Assembly (NCBI GenBank): GCA_940671915.1
Contig: CALNVZ010003434.1
Location: 3,541,086 to 3,605,085 of the forward strand
Reading direction: 5' to 3'
DNA from: Paracentrotus lividus
Lineage: Eukaryota > Echinodermata > Echinoidea > Camarodonta > Echinidae
Length of the DNA: 64,000 nucleotides
The notes below the pieces were generated by a model. The model was not told where the DNA came from, searched no databases, and saw only the letters and a list, made by a program, of their open reading frames with translations. The position numbers were made by a program, and so were the translations under genes. Within the stretch, counting starts at the first letter, position 1. Every line of letters starts with the position of its first letter. Shown one piece after another: positions 11,292 to 22,290 of the stretch.

Positions 11292-11521
11292 ATGCTGCAG
11301 TCACACAGACACTTTTGTTGTTTAAATCTTATTTCATCTTATGTTCTATCATTTATTATGTATTTCTTTGTTTTATTGTATGAATGAAATTATCACTATT
11401 TCCACTGCAGACTATGACGGGAAGGCATGCGTGGGGATCCGCAGAAAAGAAAATAATTTTTGGACGCAACCGGACGTAACTTTACCGTAAGTGTTTGTAT
11501 GGCTGTAGCATTATATTCCAC
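11292..11521 (-). mobile_element. CAGTCACACAGACACT MITE, copy 1
   Basis: A 230-bp element with inverted ends ATGCTGCAGTCACACAGACA and the complement of atgctacagccatacaaaca. It matches, inverted, the element at 60,202-60,435, including the shared central blocks (gactatgacggg, ggatccgcag, cgtaacttta). Non-autonomous. No target duplication longer than two bases is clear. Confidence 0.85.
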
Positions 11522-11633
11522 ATCCGCAACTCCCATATCACCAGCACCAACGTCTACTTTTGACCCAAAATTTACTTTTATGAAAAAAAAGACTTGCTCG
11601 AGGATATCCTTTTTAAATAAATGAAGAAAGAAA

Positions 11634-12690
11634 ATTTCGGGCTTCGTCATGGTTCAGTGACTTTGAGAATACCAAATTTGAGTAACGATCATGTTAGTTA
11701 GATACCAGTTGAAGCTATGTGCAAAGTTTCATAAAATAACTCAAAGTCAAATGGACAAAAACTGGCAATTAAAATATGCCAAATTTCACTTTTGTTAAAC
11801 TTTTGTTAAACCTCTGTACATAAGGTCAATGGAGGAGGAAATCAATACCTGACGAATGTGAAATTCGGCCAATTTCATTGATGATTATTGTTATTTCTAC
11901 CGTGAGATATGTCACGAAACTTGGTGCACAGTTTCAACTGATCTCCAACTAATATGATCTTGATTCAAATTACGTACTCGAAAAGTCACCGAACCATGAC
12001 GAAGCCCGAAACTTTTTTCTTATTTTCATGATTTTCTTGTATCTTGTGCCCACTGAGGCGTGAAACATCGGGATTTTTGTGAAAATAAAATAAAAAGTAC
12101 TCCCCAAAAAGAATTGTTTCATTCAATCACAGTAAGAATTTGAATTTTAGTCCATACGTGAGAAAAGGGCTTTTCCAGTCTCACGTGCTCACTGAAGCAT
12201 GAATTTTTAAATAAATGCCATACGATCATTGACACGTGCCCAAAGAATATAAATACAACCCAAAAAAAATTTATTGAGATGTTTTCTAGTGCATAAAATG
12301 ACTACAATGACTCTTCGTAATTCTAAAATGGCCTATTTTTTTGTTTGATTGATGGGTTCATTCAACCGTGAATGCATGGATATTGGTTGCATACACTTCC
12401 AAAACAGGAATTCCCTCACATTTGATCGATTATACCATGGCAAAGAAGGAAAAATCGCAGTTTGGGCAATTTTTGCTGAATGCTCACTCAACCGTGAAAT
12501 TTGACGCAAATTTCGTACTATGTTGGGAAGCACGTTTTGCATACATTCTGACGTGTAAATTGTTTAAAATCCGACAATGGGTCCAATATCATTGAATCAA
12601 AGTTGTGATTTTAGGCTTGTGAACTTCAAAAATTGACATTTTTGCATTCAACCAAATGCATTCACTGAAGCATGACTTGATGATTTTTCT
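11634..12690. repeat. TCACTGAAGCATGAA-word region with inverted pair
   Basis: tttcgggcttcgtcatggtt at 11,636 is inverted at about 11,993-12,012 (accatgacgaagcccgaaac), enclosing about 350 bases. Further on, the variants cactgaggcgtgaa, cactgaagcatga and ttcaaccgtgaa recur at about 12,052, 12,190, 12,362, 12,487 and 12,660. It has the same word-iterating style as the other foldbacks. The frame at 12,368-12,595 lies inside and is not convincing. Confidence 0.5.
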
Positions 12691-12902
12691 TAAAATTCGC
12701 TCCTATGGTAGCTAATTAAATTCCCTACTTGGACATATAATTAGATTTTTTAAATTCCTCCTGGTTCAAAAATTATTGACATCTGAAATAGGGGGAACTT
12801 TCTTTTTGTTTTGTGTTTACTTTAAATAGCTCTAGAAGATAATACCATGGAAAATTTGAAATTCCCAGGAAAACTCTTTAAAAATGGCAAAGAAAATTGA
12901 AT

Positions 12903-13580
12903 TTATTTCCAAAAGGGCTTAGGTCCACTTTTAGCCATTCTGTGGAAATAAACATTTTTTTTTTCAATTCACACATAGGCAATGATAGGCTATTGCTGTG
13001 TTTCTAAATATGTATATACTAAACATAACATAATACCCAACCATGGGAGTGTAAAATCACATTTAGAAAAAATCTGCTGGTCTTTATTTATTTTTTATTT
13101 ATTTTTTTTCAAATTGTCATTTTTGGACCTAAACCATTTTGGAAATAAACTGGACCTAACGGAACCCCTTTTGGAAATAAAATATTGAAAAACTCCAGAC
13201 AATGTTGGTGTCCATATGCTGGATATAATTTCCATTTTTTAATGTCGGGACTAGATGCAGAAGTGATTTCACACAAACACACACACACAGATAATCACAC
13301 ACAAACACACACGCACCCACACACACGCATAGAAGGGGTTCGATCCAGTTTATTTCCAAAAGGGGTTAGGTCCAAAAATGAATGAGAATTAAAAAAAAAA
13401 AATTAAACAAAATTGAAGACCCGCAGATTTTTTCTAAATGGGATTTTGCATTCCCATAGTGGGGTATTATCTTATGTTAAGTTCATTGCATTGAAATATA
13501 CTGCAATATAGGTAAATTTAAAAAAAAACTTAAGTTTCTCAGAATGGCTAAAAGTGGACCTAACCCCTTTTGGAAATAAA
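12903..13580. mobile_element. Foldback element built on TTATTTCCAAAAGGGGTTAG
   Basis: The ends are inverted over about 40 bases (ttatttccaaaagggcttag then gtccacttttagccattctg, and the complement). The same word recurs internally at about 13,120-13,180 (inverted, twice) and 13,345-13,373 (direct). The loop contains a (CA)n microsatellite. No coding sequence. Confidence 0.8.
13270..13330. repeat. (CA)n microsatellite
   Basis: Imperfect CA repeat with interruptions, inside the 12,903-13,580 foldback. The frames across it are artefacts. Confidence 0.85.
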
Positions 13581-13848
13581 CCCTTCAAATAAATGTTTCC
13601 CCCATTAAAATGACTATTATTAATTATTTGTTCAAATTAACTTTTATTTCATAATTAATTCCGCACGTAGAAACAATTTAAATTAATGTTAATAATATAT
13701 GCTGAAGACTTGTAACCGGCTTACATGAAGCTTTCTTCAACCGGTAGCTAATTTTCTGAGGTCTAAATTAATCATTCCGCAAAGTATCACTTTATTTCGT
13801 CCTACACAAATATGGTGCAATTTTCAACTCAATCGATGCTGCAATTAA

Positions 13849-13990
13849 AGGCCCGGTCCCACTGACGGGAGGATTAATTGCGCATGAGTTGCGTATACAA
13901 ATTTCGTTCATCCGCAACAAAAAACAAAAACAAAACAAACAATCCGCAATTTATACGCAAATCATCCTAAAGAGCCAGTGGGACCGCGCC
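13849..13990 (+). mobile_element. TTAA-flanked MITE with AGGCCCGGTCCCACTG ends
   Basis: A 142-bp element between TTAA at 13,845-13,848 and 13,991-13,994. Inverted ends are AGGCCCGGTCCCACTG and CAGTGGGACCGCGCC. The inner part continues as an imperfect palindrome (attgcgcatgagttgcg, tccgcaatttatacgc). It is a third TTAA family in this window. Confidence 0.8.
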
Positions 13991-13994
13991 TTAA

Positions 13995-15090
13995 GCGAGC
14001 TGTACACTTAATGTACCCTATATCATGTATATTGCGCACACCAGTCATTCAAACAAATTCAAGTTCATACCCATCACCCATTATGGAGAACGTAAATGCA
14101 ACAGGTTCTGCTCTAGTTATAATTATATATACGTAAGTACTTACCTAACTATGTCAACTTGATTCAAAATAGGCTAAGAGGCCAAAATGATTTCCTCCAA
14201 GTTTCCTATTAATTTAGTAAGTGATATGAAGATTAGCTTACTATTTTGTCGATTGTTATGACAATACTCACGTATATATTCCATGAATACCAAGAGCGTA
14301 AAAACAAGACAAATGGCAATACGTGTAATAATGAATACGCCCTCTCTACGTAAAATATTGATATCTATTTTTTTTTCATATATATAAATATGGTTTTATT
14401 TGTGTCTTTTCCAGAACCCATTAGTATACCAAGTTATTGAGTGTCCAGACGGGTTGGGTGTCCGGACACTCAATTTTTACCAATCATTTGAAAAGGTTTC
14501 CAAGCAATGTCTTTGCAGTTTTTTGCACATAATGGGACAAAATGTTAGAAAATAGTGTTGAGAACAAATATTGATGATGAAAAGCAGTATTCAGAGTATA
14601 TTTTTGGTCTAATCCTGAGAACAAAAACCAGACTTAATTTAAGTGTCCGGAGACCCAACCCCTCATCTAACTCCTACGTGTTGAAAAATTATTTATTGAC
14701 ACAATTCCTGCGATGCCTTTTTCAAGAGACAAACTATACTGGGCCTACATTAGTTTATTTATTTATTTATTTATTCAGCTATCTATTCATTTATCTTTTT
14801 TTCCTTCTAAAAACTGCTCAATATCATTTGAAATGTGCCGATTATTGATGAGACTGTAGATACAAATATTTTTAACAAACCATGCTGCTTTCTGATATTT
14901 ATCTAAAATTAAATGTCACGTATTAATGTAAGCAAATAAGTTGGGGAAAGAAACGTTAAAAATATCAATAACTAACTGAAGCAAGGTGGTTGGGGTGTTT
15001 ATTTTACTAAGCCATATATTTACCACAAATATTGATATCTATTTTTTTTTTCATATATACGATAATGATATATACCTACATTTCAATCAC
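13995..15090. other. No gene; GTGTCCGGACACTC word and 35-base duplication
   Basis: gagtgtccagac, gtgtccggacactc and aagtgtccggagacccaacc recur between 14,437 and 14,665, partly inverted. A T-rich block starting aatattgatatctattt at 14,354 is repeated at 15,028. Nothing coding can be supported. Confidence 0.4.
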
Positions 15091-15142
15091 AAATTGCCAT
15101 ATTTTGGTTTTTTCACTTCATCATTTCTGTTCGTAGGATCAG

Positions 15143-15511
15143 ATGACCACCAAGAAAGTTTGGTTGACGATCAGGAAAAGGCTGATGACTACGGGAGAGA
15201 CCGTTGACTTTCAGGAAGTCTGATACCAATCAACTATAGAAGAGCACACTAACGAACTTAGGATACTGGCTGGGATGTCGCCCAAGATAAAAGGTCCCTG
15301 GATTACAATGCTGGAAACGACAATCGACACCGATTCAAGCAAGTCAGAATGTAGTGAGTCTATGAACCGTATATTTTCGGATAGTAATTCGGAGCACGAC
15401 GATGGTTTGGCCACTCGCCACAACGCCAATCGGAAGCTGTCAGAAACTCATGACTGGAGTATTTTGCAAAAAGCGGAACGTCGCCCTTTAATACCAATAC
15501 TTGTGATCTGA
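15143..15511 (+). pseudogene. Coding-like open region with one in-frame stop
   Basis: From the ATG at 15,143 the frame reads 26 codons (beginning MTTKKVWLTIRKRLMTTGE), meets TGA at 15,221, then stays open for 95 more codons to the TGA after ILVI at 15,511. It includes a Ser/Asp/Glu-rich stretch (TDSSKSECSESMNRIFSD). A possible splice acceptor (ttctgttcgtag) precedes 15,137. Base composition is more balanced than in the surrounding repeats. I recognise no domain. It could be a decayed exon, a processed fragment captured in the insertion, or chance. The minus-strand frame over the same bases is weaker. Confidence 0.3.
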
Positions 15512-15660
15512 GGGAGTGAACCCGACCTACTTCAGCGCAGCATAGCTAGACTACCCAGCTCCAGACAAGCCTACGCGCGCGTCGCTGATCGCGCATCATC
15601 ATGACGCAGTTACCATGGCATCAGGTGTGATCGCGATGAACTTTTCCATATAGCATAACA

Positions 15661-15788
15661 AACAGGTTAGTTTGAAATCCGTCTGGCCAGGAGCAGTCAG
15701 ACTTTTTTGACTGCTCTCAGAAACGGATTTTTCTAAACATCTTTGTCGCATCTGGCCACTGATGAAGTGTGCGACTTACTAACCTGTT
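15661..15788. mobile_element. Small foldback with AACAGGTTAG ends
   Basis: AACAGGTTAG (15,661) and CTAACCTGTT (ending 15,788) form the ends. Inside, gagcagtca/tgactgctc makes a 9-bp hairpin, and aatccgt/acggatt and tctggcc/ggcca are also inverted. A 128-bp miniature element or structured RNA-like hairpin. Confidence 0.55.
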
Positions 15789-15857
15789 CGTTCTTATTTT
15801 ACTCTCCGCCTGCCGGAATGGAGGGTATAGATTTGCCATATTTTGGTTTTTTCACTT

Positions 15858-16320
15858 TACTACCAGAAATGTGTATTTAGCATAGGCAACTACCCCCTAT
15901 CGTGCAGTATGTTATGTTATTCCGTAGGACTAATCCAACAAAATTTATTTTGTTATTGTTTTGGCTTCTAAAAGGTCCCACCCAACCAAAAATGGAGGGG
16001 GTCAAATTTTCAGACCCCTCCTTCATTTCGTATTGGGCTTTTTAAGTAAGCCATTCTGGCCCAATAGATAAATTTTGTGTTTTCCTCCCGAATTCAATTT
16101 TTTTTCCAGTTTAACTGCCAAGTTGTCCAAAATATCAAAGGAATTCATACTAAATAATATTGCATCATGAATATTTACTTCCTGTACCATTTAGAGGTTT
16201 CAAATTGCACAAGAATGGTGAAAATGAAGGGCGGATGTATAAAATTTAGAAAAATTTGGCGTTTTTATTTCCTTTTGAGCTAGAATGTCAAAATAATGAG
16301 TTGAAATGGTATAGGATATC
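15858..16320. other. No gene; one strong short hairpin
   Basis: ggagggggtcaaattttcag followed by acccctcc at about 15,993-16,020 folds into a 9-bp stem. Otherwise AT-rich with no supportable frame. Confidence 0.45.
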
Positions 16321-16466
16321 CCAGTCAGTTTCGGAAGTTCGCCACTCCATTAGATAATCGGTTCATTCAAATTAGGACGACTTTGCTTTCAATCGAATTT
16401 CCGGAGTTCAGATTCCCGTTTGCAGCAATCAAATGTATATTTTACTTGTTCGAATTCCGATTAAGT

Positions 16467-17112
16467 GTATGGTGGTGTAACCATAATTCGCGCAGAACCT
16501 TAATTCACGCACGACGGATATCTCAAAAAGTAATCAATATCGTGAAAATCTGATAGCACCATCAGAAAGAGGGACCAAAAATTGCTTAAGATCCAAACTT
16601 TCGTCACGGTATGTTGTATCGAATTGTGAAATTATTGACCAAACATCGAAAAATTGCGTGTCCGTTCCCAAAATTCCGAGTTTTTTGACAAGGGTTTGGA
16701 AATCATCATTTTCCGAGTTAATATCATAAAAGTATGAGATGATATTAATATCATCTTATTCTATGAAATTTTGACTTACATTTACTGTTATTCCCTTTCC
16801 TTAGACTGATGGAATTTCTTGATAAATCTTTGTCAAACGCTCGTGCGGGAATTAAGGTCACACTGTTTTGTTGACTTTTTCAGCAGAATGCGCGATCGTT
16901 CGATCGACATAGAATTTTGAAATCGCGATATCGTCGAAACCATTTGACCTAGTTCACTTCTTCGTTTGGCGATTCGGAGTTTAGAATTTTGCCGTTTATT
17001 TGGTAATCATAGTTTTCGTTGATTTTGAGTAAAACATGAAATATTGTTGATTGAATGTGGCAATTTTAATAATTTTTGAAATTTGCGCGAACTATGGTCT
17101 CCCCATCATACT
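16467..17112. mobile_element. Nested element with GTATGRTGGKG ends
   Basis: A 646-bp segment with inverted ends: gtatggtggtgtaaccataa then ttcgcgca at the left, and the complement of agtatgatggggagaccata then gttcgcgca at the right. It interrupts the left arm of the 16,321-18,711 foldback. No protein. Confidence 0.65.
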
Positions 17113-17499
17113 ATATTCGTAAAACAGTTGTTCAAGTTAGCAGAGACGTTGATATGATTGCGCAATACCACCATAAGCAGTATTCAAATTCATTCAAGAG
17201 ATCAAGTTACAATATTTAGCAATCAAATTAGGGCTTTAATTTATAGCTAAATTTTTTTTTTGTCACAGGGGTTTTTTCACCCCACTTTTGCAAATTTGCT
17301 AGTAGCAATAATTGTGAATGGGTATCCTTATGAGATACATTTCTTTCAGTTGTTACTTAGTTCATGAAGTCTTTTTTTTTGGGGGGAGGGGTAATTTTTT
17401 TTAAATCTCTTCTTCATTTTCTTTTTTTATTCATGTAACAATTTATTTGGCATATTACAGAAAAGCTCTTTCACATAACATATTGATTCATGCGCGTAT

Positions 17500-17690
17500 T
17501 TTGGGGCCCACGGGGCCTGCCCGCCCCCCCCCCACCCCCTCCCCTGGTTGGCGCGCAGGGGGCCCCAAAGAGAGGAGAAAAGGGAGAAACGGAGAGGGGA
17601 AAAAAAAGAAAAGGAAGAGAGAGCAAGGGAAAGGGGAAGGAGAAAAAATATAAGGGAACAGAAAAAAAAGAGGGGGGGGGTCAAATTTAC
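17500..17690. repeat. GC-rich then purine-rich tract preceding minisatellite
   Basis: ggggcccacggggcctgccc, a C9 run, ggggccccaaag, then more than 100 bases of almost pure G/A on the plus strand. A related tract at 58,480-58,720 precedes the second copy of the same minisatellite, so tract plus minisatellite travel together. The frames here are compositional. Confidence 0.6.
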
Positions 17691-18185
17691 CTTAAACTTA
17701 AGGGCGCCATATTGATCTTAAATTATGGGGTGCCAACTCGATTTTAAATTTGGGTGCGCCAAATCGACCCTAAACCAAGGGACCCAATTTGGCCTTAAAC
17801 TTGGGGGTGCCAAATTGACCTAAAGCTTTGGGACGCCAAATTGACCTTAAAATTAGGGGTGTCATATTGGCACCAATTAGATCTAGTTTGCAGGCACAAA
17901 CCCATGTTGTTCGCTTACTAGGGTCTGAAGTTCAGAACTAGATACACTCGTGTACTATAAATTTGACACAGACAGTAAGTATGGAGACTAGTCTCCACTC
18001 TAGACTGAAATCTGTTTAAGTGTCAAATTGAGTCTGTGCTTGCAGACTAAATTAGATCTTACATTTAGGGGGCGCAAAATCGACCCCAAAATAAAGGGGC
18101 CCCTAATTGACCAGAAACTTATTGGGGCGCTAAATCAACCTGATACTAGGGGGGGGGGGGACGCCTTAAACTTTGGGGTGCCATA
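17690..18185. repeat. Minisatellite of GGGGCGCCAAATTGACCTTA units
   Basis: A unit of about 28-32 bases (aaacttagggGCGCCAAATT then GACCtta) repeats roughly a dozen times with heavy divergence. It is interrupted by a small foldback at about 17,875-18,062. A second array of the same unit is at 58,725-59,270, and single remnants occur near 20,510 and, inverted, near 22,820. Confidence 0.75.
17875..18062. mobile_element. Small foldback with TTAGATCTAG ends
   Basis: ttagatctagtttgcaggca (about 17,877) and the complement of taagatctaatttagtctgc (ending about 18,062) are the arms. The centre is the perfect 14-bp palindrome GGAGACTAGTCTCC near 17,983-17,996. It lies inside the minisatellite. Confidence 0.6.
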
Positions 18186-18711
18186 TACAAGTTATCTTTG
18201 AAATTTTATTCTAAAGTAATTACCCAGAGCTTTTAAAAAAAGTGAAAAAAGGGAAAGTTATTTAAAATGTTTCATTCTTGGGTAATCACAACTCAACAGA
18301 AAAAAAAAAAAACGATTGAAATGATCTTAAGCTCAACACAAGGGAAACGTTATTTTAAACGTATTATTCTAAAGGAACAGATCTAGAGCTTCAAAAAAGA
18401 AATCGCTATTTGAAATGTTTAATTCGAAAGTGACCGAGAGTTCAAAACGATTTGCCAATTCGTATACCAACTTGATTAAACCAATGTCAAAGATGATTGC
18501 CTCAGCGCGGATTAGATTGCGGAAAAGCATGCACTTAAGTCGAATTACTAATTTGATTGCTTATGACGGGGATTTTAATATGAATACTCCAAATACCAAA
18601 GCGAACAAACTTAATAGGAATTTGAATGGCGAACTTGACGCTGTCGAAATATTTTGGGAAATTGAATAAACTGATTATCAAATGGAGTGACGAACTTCCG
18701 AAAGTGACTGG

Positions 18712-19598
18712 TAAATCTTATATTAAACATTGGAATAAATGAGAAAAAAAAATGCGACATACAATTTCAATGGATATTCTAGAAATGTAATACTTTTACA
18801 AGGAGAGTTTACTAAAATCATGCATTTTTCTTTCTTACAAATGACTTTACCGCCCACTGACCGCCCCTTGATTTTTGTTTATTTATTTTTAATTAATTAA
18901 TTTTTTTTTATTTATTTTCTTCTTTTTTTTTTTTTTGTTCTGCGTTTTATTTTTTTACAACTGCTTTTGCAAACATCGTCTGCTTGAAATAAAACCATCC
19001 GGCGCTGCGATATTTTGTTCACTCTTTACACATAACACAACCTCTGTCTAATTTAAAGAATCATTGGGATACAGCAATCTCGGAGTTACATTTTTTCAAA
19101 AAATGAAATAAATCCAAGGGAAAAGGAAAAAAAAACCTCTTTTGTAGTTCCCATGATTACAGGGAAATTCTATAAGACCATCAATTAATATTATTTTTTT
19201 TTTGTAAATAGAAAATCCTTTTTGTCAAGCTGCTGTCTTGAATATTGATGGTAAATTGTTCTTGAAGTAGCATTATCATGCTTGGTGCTGGAATGCTGAC
19301 ATTTGACTGGAAGACATCGTCTATTTTCTGAACACCATCCATTTCAATGTAAGGAGGTCATTCGCAATTATTCTTGTATATGATATATCCTGCATAGGTT
19401 GTGAGGTGTAAATTATAATTGCAACTTCAAATATATAACTTATATAGGCCTATCTTATATAGGCCGTAATTACTACAGGCCGTTGATGAAAACACAGTTT
19501 CTATTTTTTTTCTTTTTTCTTTTTTTTCCCCTTTTTTTTTTGGGGGGGGGGGGGTATGGGCTCAAAGTAATAAATAAAAATGCACGATATTGCTTTAA
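18712..19598. other. No gene recognised; T-rich tracts
   Basis: Low-complexity T-rich runs at about 18,880-18,960 and 19,497-19,540, with a G12 run near 19,541. No frame, repeat copy or RNA motif that I can support. Confidence 0.5.
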
Positions 19599-20056
19599 AG
19601 GGATTAAGTAACTTTCAAAACAAGTGCAAAAGAGATCGAAATGAATAGAATTCTATCGCTCTGGCCGTAAAAAGAAACTACTGCAAGTTTCAGATCAAAT
19701 GCAAGTCATTTACTATCTTAAAACAGTGAAATTTCAAACGCGGCCGAGGATACGGCTGCGCATGATAAAATTATACCGCTCCGTTGAAAGCTTAGCTGCC
19801 CGGTAGGCACGGCGACTTGACAACAGGAAATGCGGTGAAAACCACGTGCGTTGAAACGCACGCGGTTTTGTAAAGCGTCTCGAGGCGGGTTAGAAAATTT
19901 GAGTATAAAATCTTAGATATCTCGAAAGTAGAGCAAGCAAGTAGACTGCAATTTTTAAGGAATACCAGACTGACCTATGTGTTCATAATCATGATGGCAA
20001 AATGAGCTAAATCCAAAGTTTGCAATTTGTATATCATTCAATGATACTGCATCCCT
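19599..20056 (-). mobile_element. TTAA-flanked MITE, AGGGATGCAGTAAC family, copy 2
   Basis: A 458-bp element between TTAA at 19,595-19,598 and 20,057-20,060, inverted relative to copy 1 at 776-1,200. Shared blocks include atgcaagtcatttac, ccagactgacct and tagatatctcgaaa, against their complements in copy 1. The middle is GC-richer (cgcggccgaggatacggctg) than in copy 1. Confidence 0.85.
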
Positions 20057-20060
20057 TTAA

Positions 20061-20694
20061 GCATGTGAAATATCAAATTTTTATCATTTCTGATCCGAAA
20101 AGATGGTATTTGAGAGAACTTCAAAATTATTTTCACACCATCTGGTGTTGAAGTACGATTTCTAGGAATAATTAAGGCTGATTTTTAAATTTAACAATCT
20201 AGAAATAGTTATATTGATGATGCAAGATATGTGTTTCAACTAGAACTATGTATGGTTACAAAGTGTCTTTTCAATTCGAAATTTTAGCTCAAACAAAGAA
20301 GATTGACTCGTTTTTAACATATTCATTTTTAAAAGAATATGTTTTTAATAATTCTTCATAAATTAAGCTCCATAGAGTAAAAATAATACAATTTTTGTGA
20401 TGAAATGTTAATAAGAATGAAATAGTATGACATGTTCGTCACTTTAGATTCAAAATTGTAATAAAAATTTGATTTGAGGAGGAATACAAGGAATATTATT
20501 GGGCCAATATGGCGCCCCTGTAAGGGCCCCAGGAAATGAAGGAGGAGTGTGAAAATTTTGACCACATAAATTTCTCCTAGCTTGGACTCTAATGACCCTA
20601 AAAATGCAAAAGTATTAAATTTGGCGTTAGGATCGCACGGGAGATGTTTTTTAACATACCATATACCCACTACTAAGAATAATTACCCAGCGAG
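20061..20694. other. No gene recognised
   Basis: AT-rich. A single GGCGCC-minisatellite-like remnant (atggcgcccctgtaagggcc) occurs near 20,509. The minus-strand frame at 20,356-20,670 has no recognisable domain and low-complexity sequence. Confidence 0.45.
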
Positions 20695-21015
20695 GGCAAT
20701 TACCCCGTGAGAGCAACCTCCGGACATTTACCTCAGACAATTACCCCCCCCCCCCTCCCCGGAAATTAACCCCACACCACTTACTCCCCAATTAATTGTC
20801 ATCGGGGAGAGGGTGTAATATTGTCTGGGGGTAATTGTCCGAGGGTAATAATTGTCCGAGGGGGTATCCGGAGGTATTTGTCTTGGCATAATTGTCCGGG
20901 GGTAAATGTCCTCGGGAGAATTATCCGGAGGTAATTGTCTGGGGGTGATTGTCCTAGGGGTAGTTGTCCGAAGGAAGTGTTACAGGGGTGATTGCCATAG
21001 GGTTATTGTCGTGAT
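20695..21015. repeat. GGGGTAATTGTCCGA-word array with inverted arm
   Basis: About 20,696-20,800 carries the word as its complement (caattacccc, cggacattta, gacaattaccc). From about 20,830 to 21,010 it runs in the direct orientation (gggggtaattgtccgagggt, repeated about nine times at 15-19 base spacing). The two orientations meet around aattaattgtcatcgggg. The frame at 20,906-21,139 is an artefact. Confidence 0.7.
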
Positions 21016-21069
21016 ACGTCATATTATGAATATTATTGGTCATTTCAATCATGTGAGAGCGAAGCGAAA

Positions 21070-22038
21070 CATATCAATTCTACTCTATGTAAAATGTAAA
21101 GTTAACGTATACCAATGTGCGGCATTAAATCGTAATTAAACAAGGTGCGTCCATTATCTAAGAGGCCAAACGCAACAAAGCGACGTTGGAAATACGACTG
21201 ACAAGCGTAGAAATCTATACAGCTGGCTGCAATAATAAATTAGCTCACAAAAACTCGCTTAGGAAGACTTCCCCGCGGCTGGAATGGTATTATCCGTTCG
21301 GTTCAGCAATCTACTCGTACATGGAGATGAAAGAAATTAATGAACTTTTATCATGTTGTTAGTTAATAGATTCTCCAGACCAGATGGAGAAAATACACAT
21401 TTGGGCAAGCTTATAACATTATTGTGATGAAGTTGTAATCAGAATCTTTATTTCACATAGATTGACGTTCCAAACGATGATTGATATAAGTAGTGATCTT
21501 GTCACCTCTTGCGAAGACGCCGTCCACATGCGATATGCATGTGATATGCGGAAATATCGACCCATCGAGTAAAGATTCTATTGTGACAATGTTCAAAGTG
21601 ACAGGACTTTTTCTAAACCAATCGAAATGAATTTACCATCTCTGGAAAGGTGAGAATTCAAGCTTTTAAAAACGGCTTGATCATTAAGCTGTAATATAAT
21701 TGTGCGTTATCCAGGAAGATAATTATGTGGCGTATGAGCAATTTTTAGAGCAAAATTGGCCATATTGTACAGGAATTTGATCTGATTAGGATTTCGAATT
21801 GACACAAGTGACAGGACTTTTTTTCCAGTTTGCAGTAAGTTATTCCTATTTTTGAAAAAAAAAGACTCTTAGCGTACTTATTCAAGTTGATCATTTCTTT
21901 GAAAAGGTAGTTGCTCGCCATAATCAAGAAAACAAAGTAAAAAAAACTGTACAAAATACAAAATGTCTATGGCAGCGTTTGATTTGCGTAGAGTGATAGC
22001 GCCCTCTTCCTCTTAAGTTTACAACTAGAATTGATATG
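21070..22038 (-). mobile_element. CATATCAATTCTA-ended element, copy 2
   Basis: A 969-bp copy in the opposite orientation to 7,064-8,085, ending in the same 13-bp inverted repeat. It is the best-matching partner of copy 1 over its whole length, including both aagtgacaggactttt blocks. Confidence 0.85.
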
Positions 22039-22132
22039 TACGAAATTTAGCCATAAAGTTAAAAAGTAGGGCACATTTGGCTCAATTTTTGTCTTTCCTA
22101 TTGAAACATGCGAGCACGAGCAAAATTCTGAC

Positions 22133-22290
22133 ATACACTGCCCTCCAAAAGTTTGGGTACATCTGATGCCAGATATGTTATGGATAATTTAAAGATCTTT
22201 ACTAAATACACATTTTGTAACTAACATACTTCACAATTATCGCACCAAGTCTCCTTGGAAATGTTGGAATTCAGAAATTAACCAAAAATT
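22133..22290 (+). mobile_element. Tc1-type terminal repeat, solo left end
   Basis: acaTACACTGCCCTCCAAAAGT then ttgggtaca is a typical Tc1/mariner end with TA in front. No matching right end was found downstream, so only a fragment remains. The extent to the right is arbitrary. Confidence 0.55.

Larger units (their letters stand above)
15119..15832 (+). other. Inserted segment bracketed by a 25-bp direct repeat
   Basis: ttgccatattttggtttttt followed by cactt is present perfectly at 15,094-15,118 and 15,833-15,857. The 714 bases between are less AT-rich than their surroundings and hold a coding-like frame and a small foldback (15,661-15,788). This fits an insertion with a long target-site duplication, as non-LTR machinery can leave. 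There is no poly-A or other tail next to the right repeat, so a local segmental duplication remains possible. Confidence 0.6.
16321..18711. mobile_element. 2.4-kb foldback with CCAGTCAGTTTCGGAAGTTC ends
   Basis: The first 55 or so bases (16,321 onward) are the inverse of the last ones (to 18,711), with about six differences. The arms continue as a degenerate set of ttcgaattccgatt/aatttgattgc words. The body holds a younger element (16,467-17,112), a purine-rich tract and a minisatellite (17,690-18,180). The frame at 18,415-18,669 lies in the right arm and is not a gene. Confidence 0.75.

Noticed and set aside
17447..17747. Arg/Lys/Gly/Pro-rich frames on the plus strand and the Phe/Ser/Leu-rich frame on the minus strand
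   Set aside because: They are purely compositional, from the GC-rich and purine tract.
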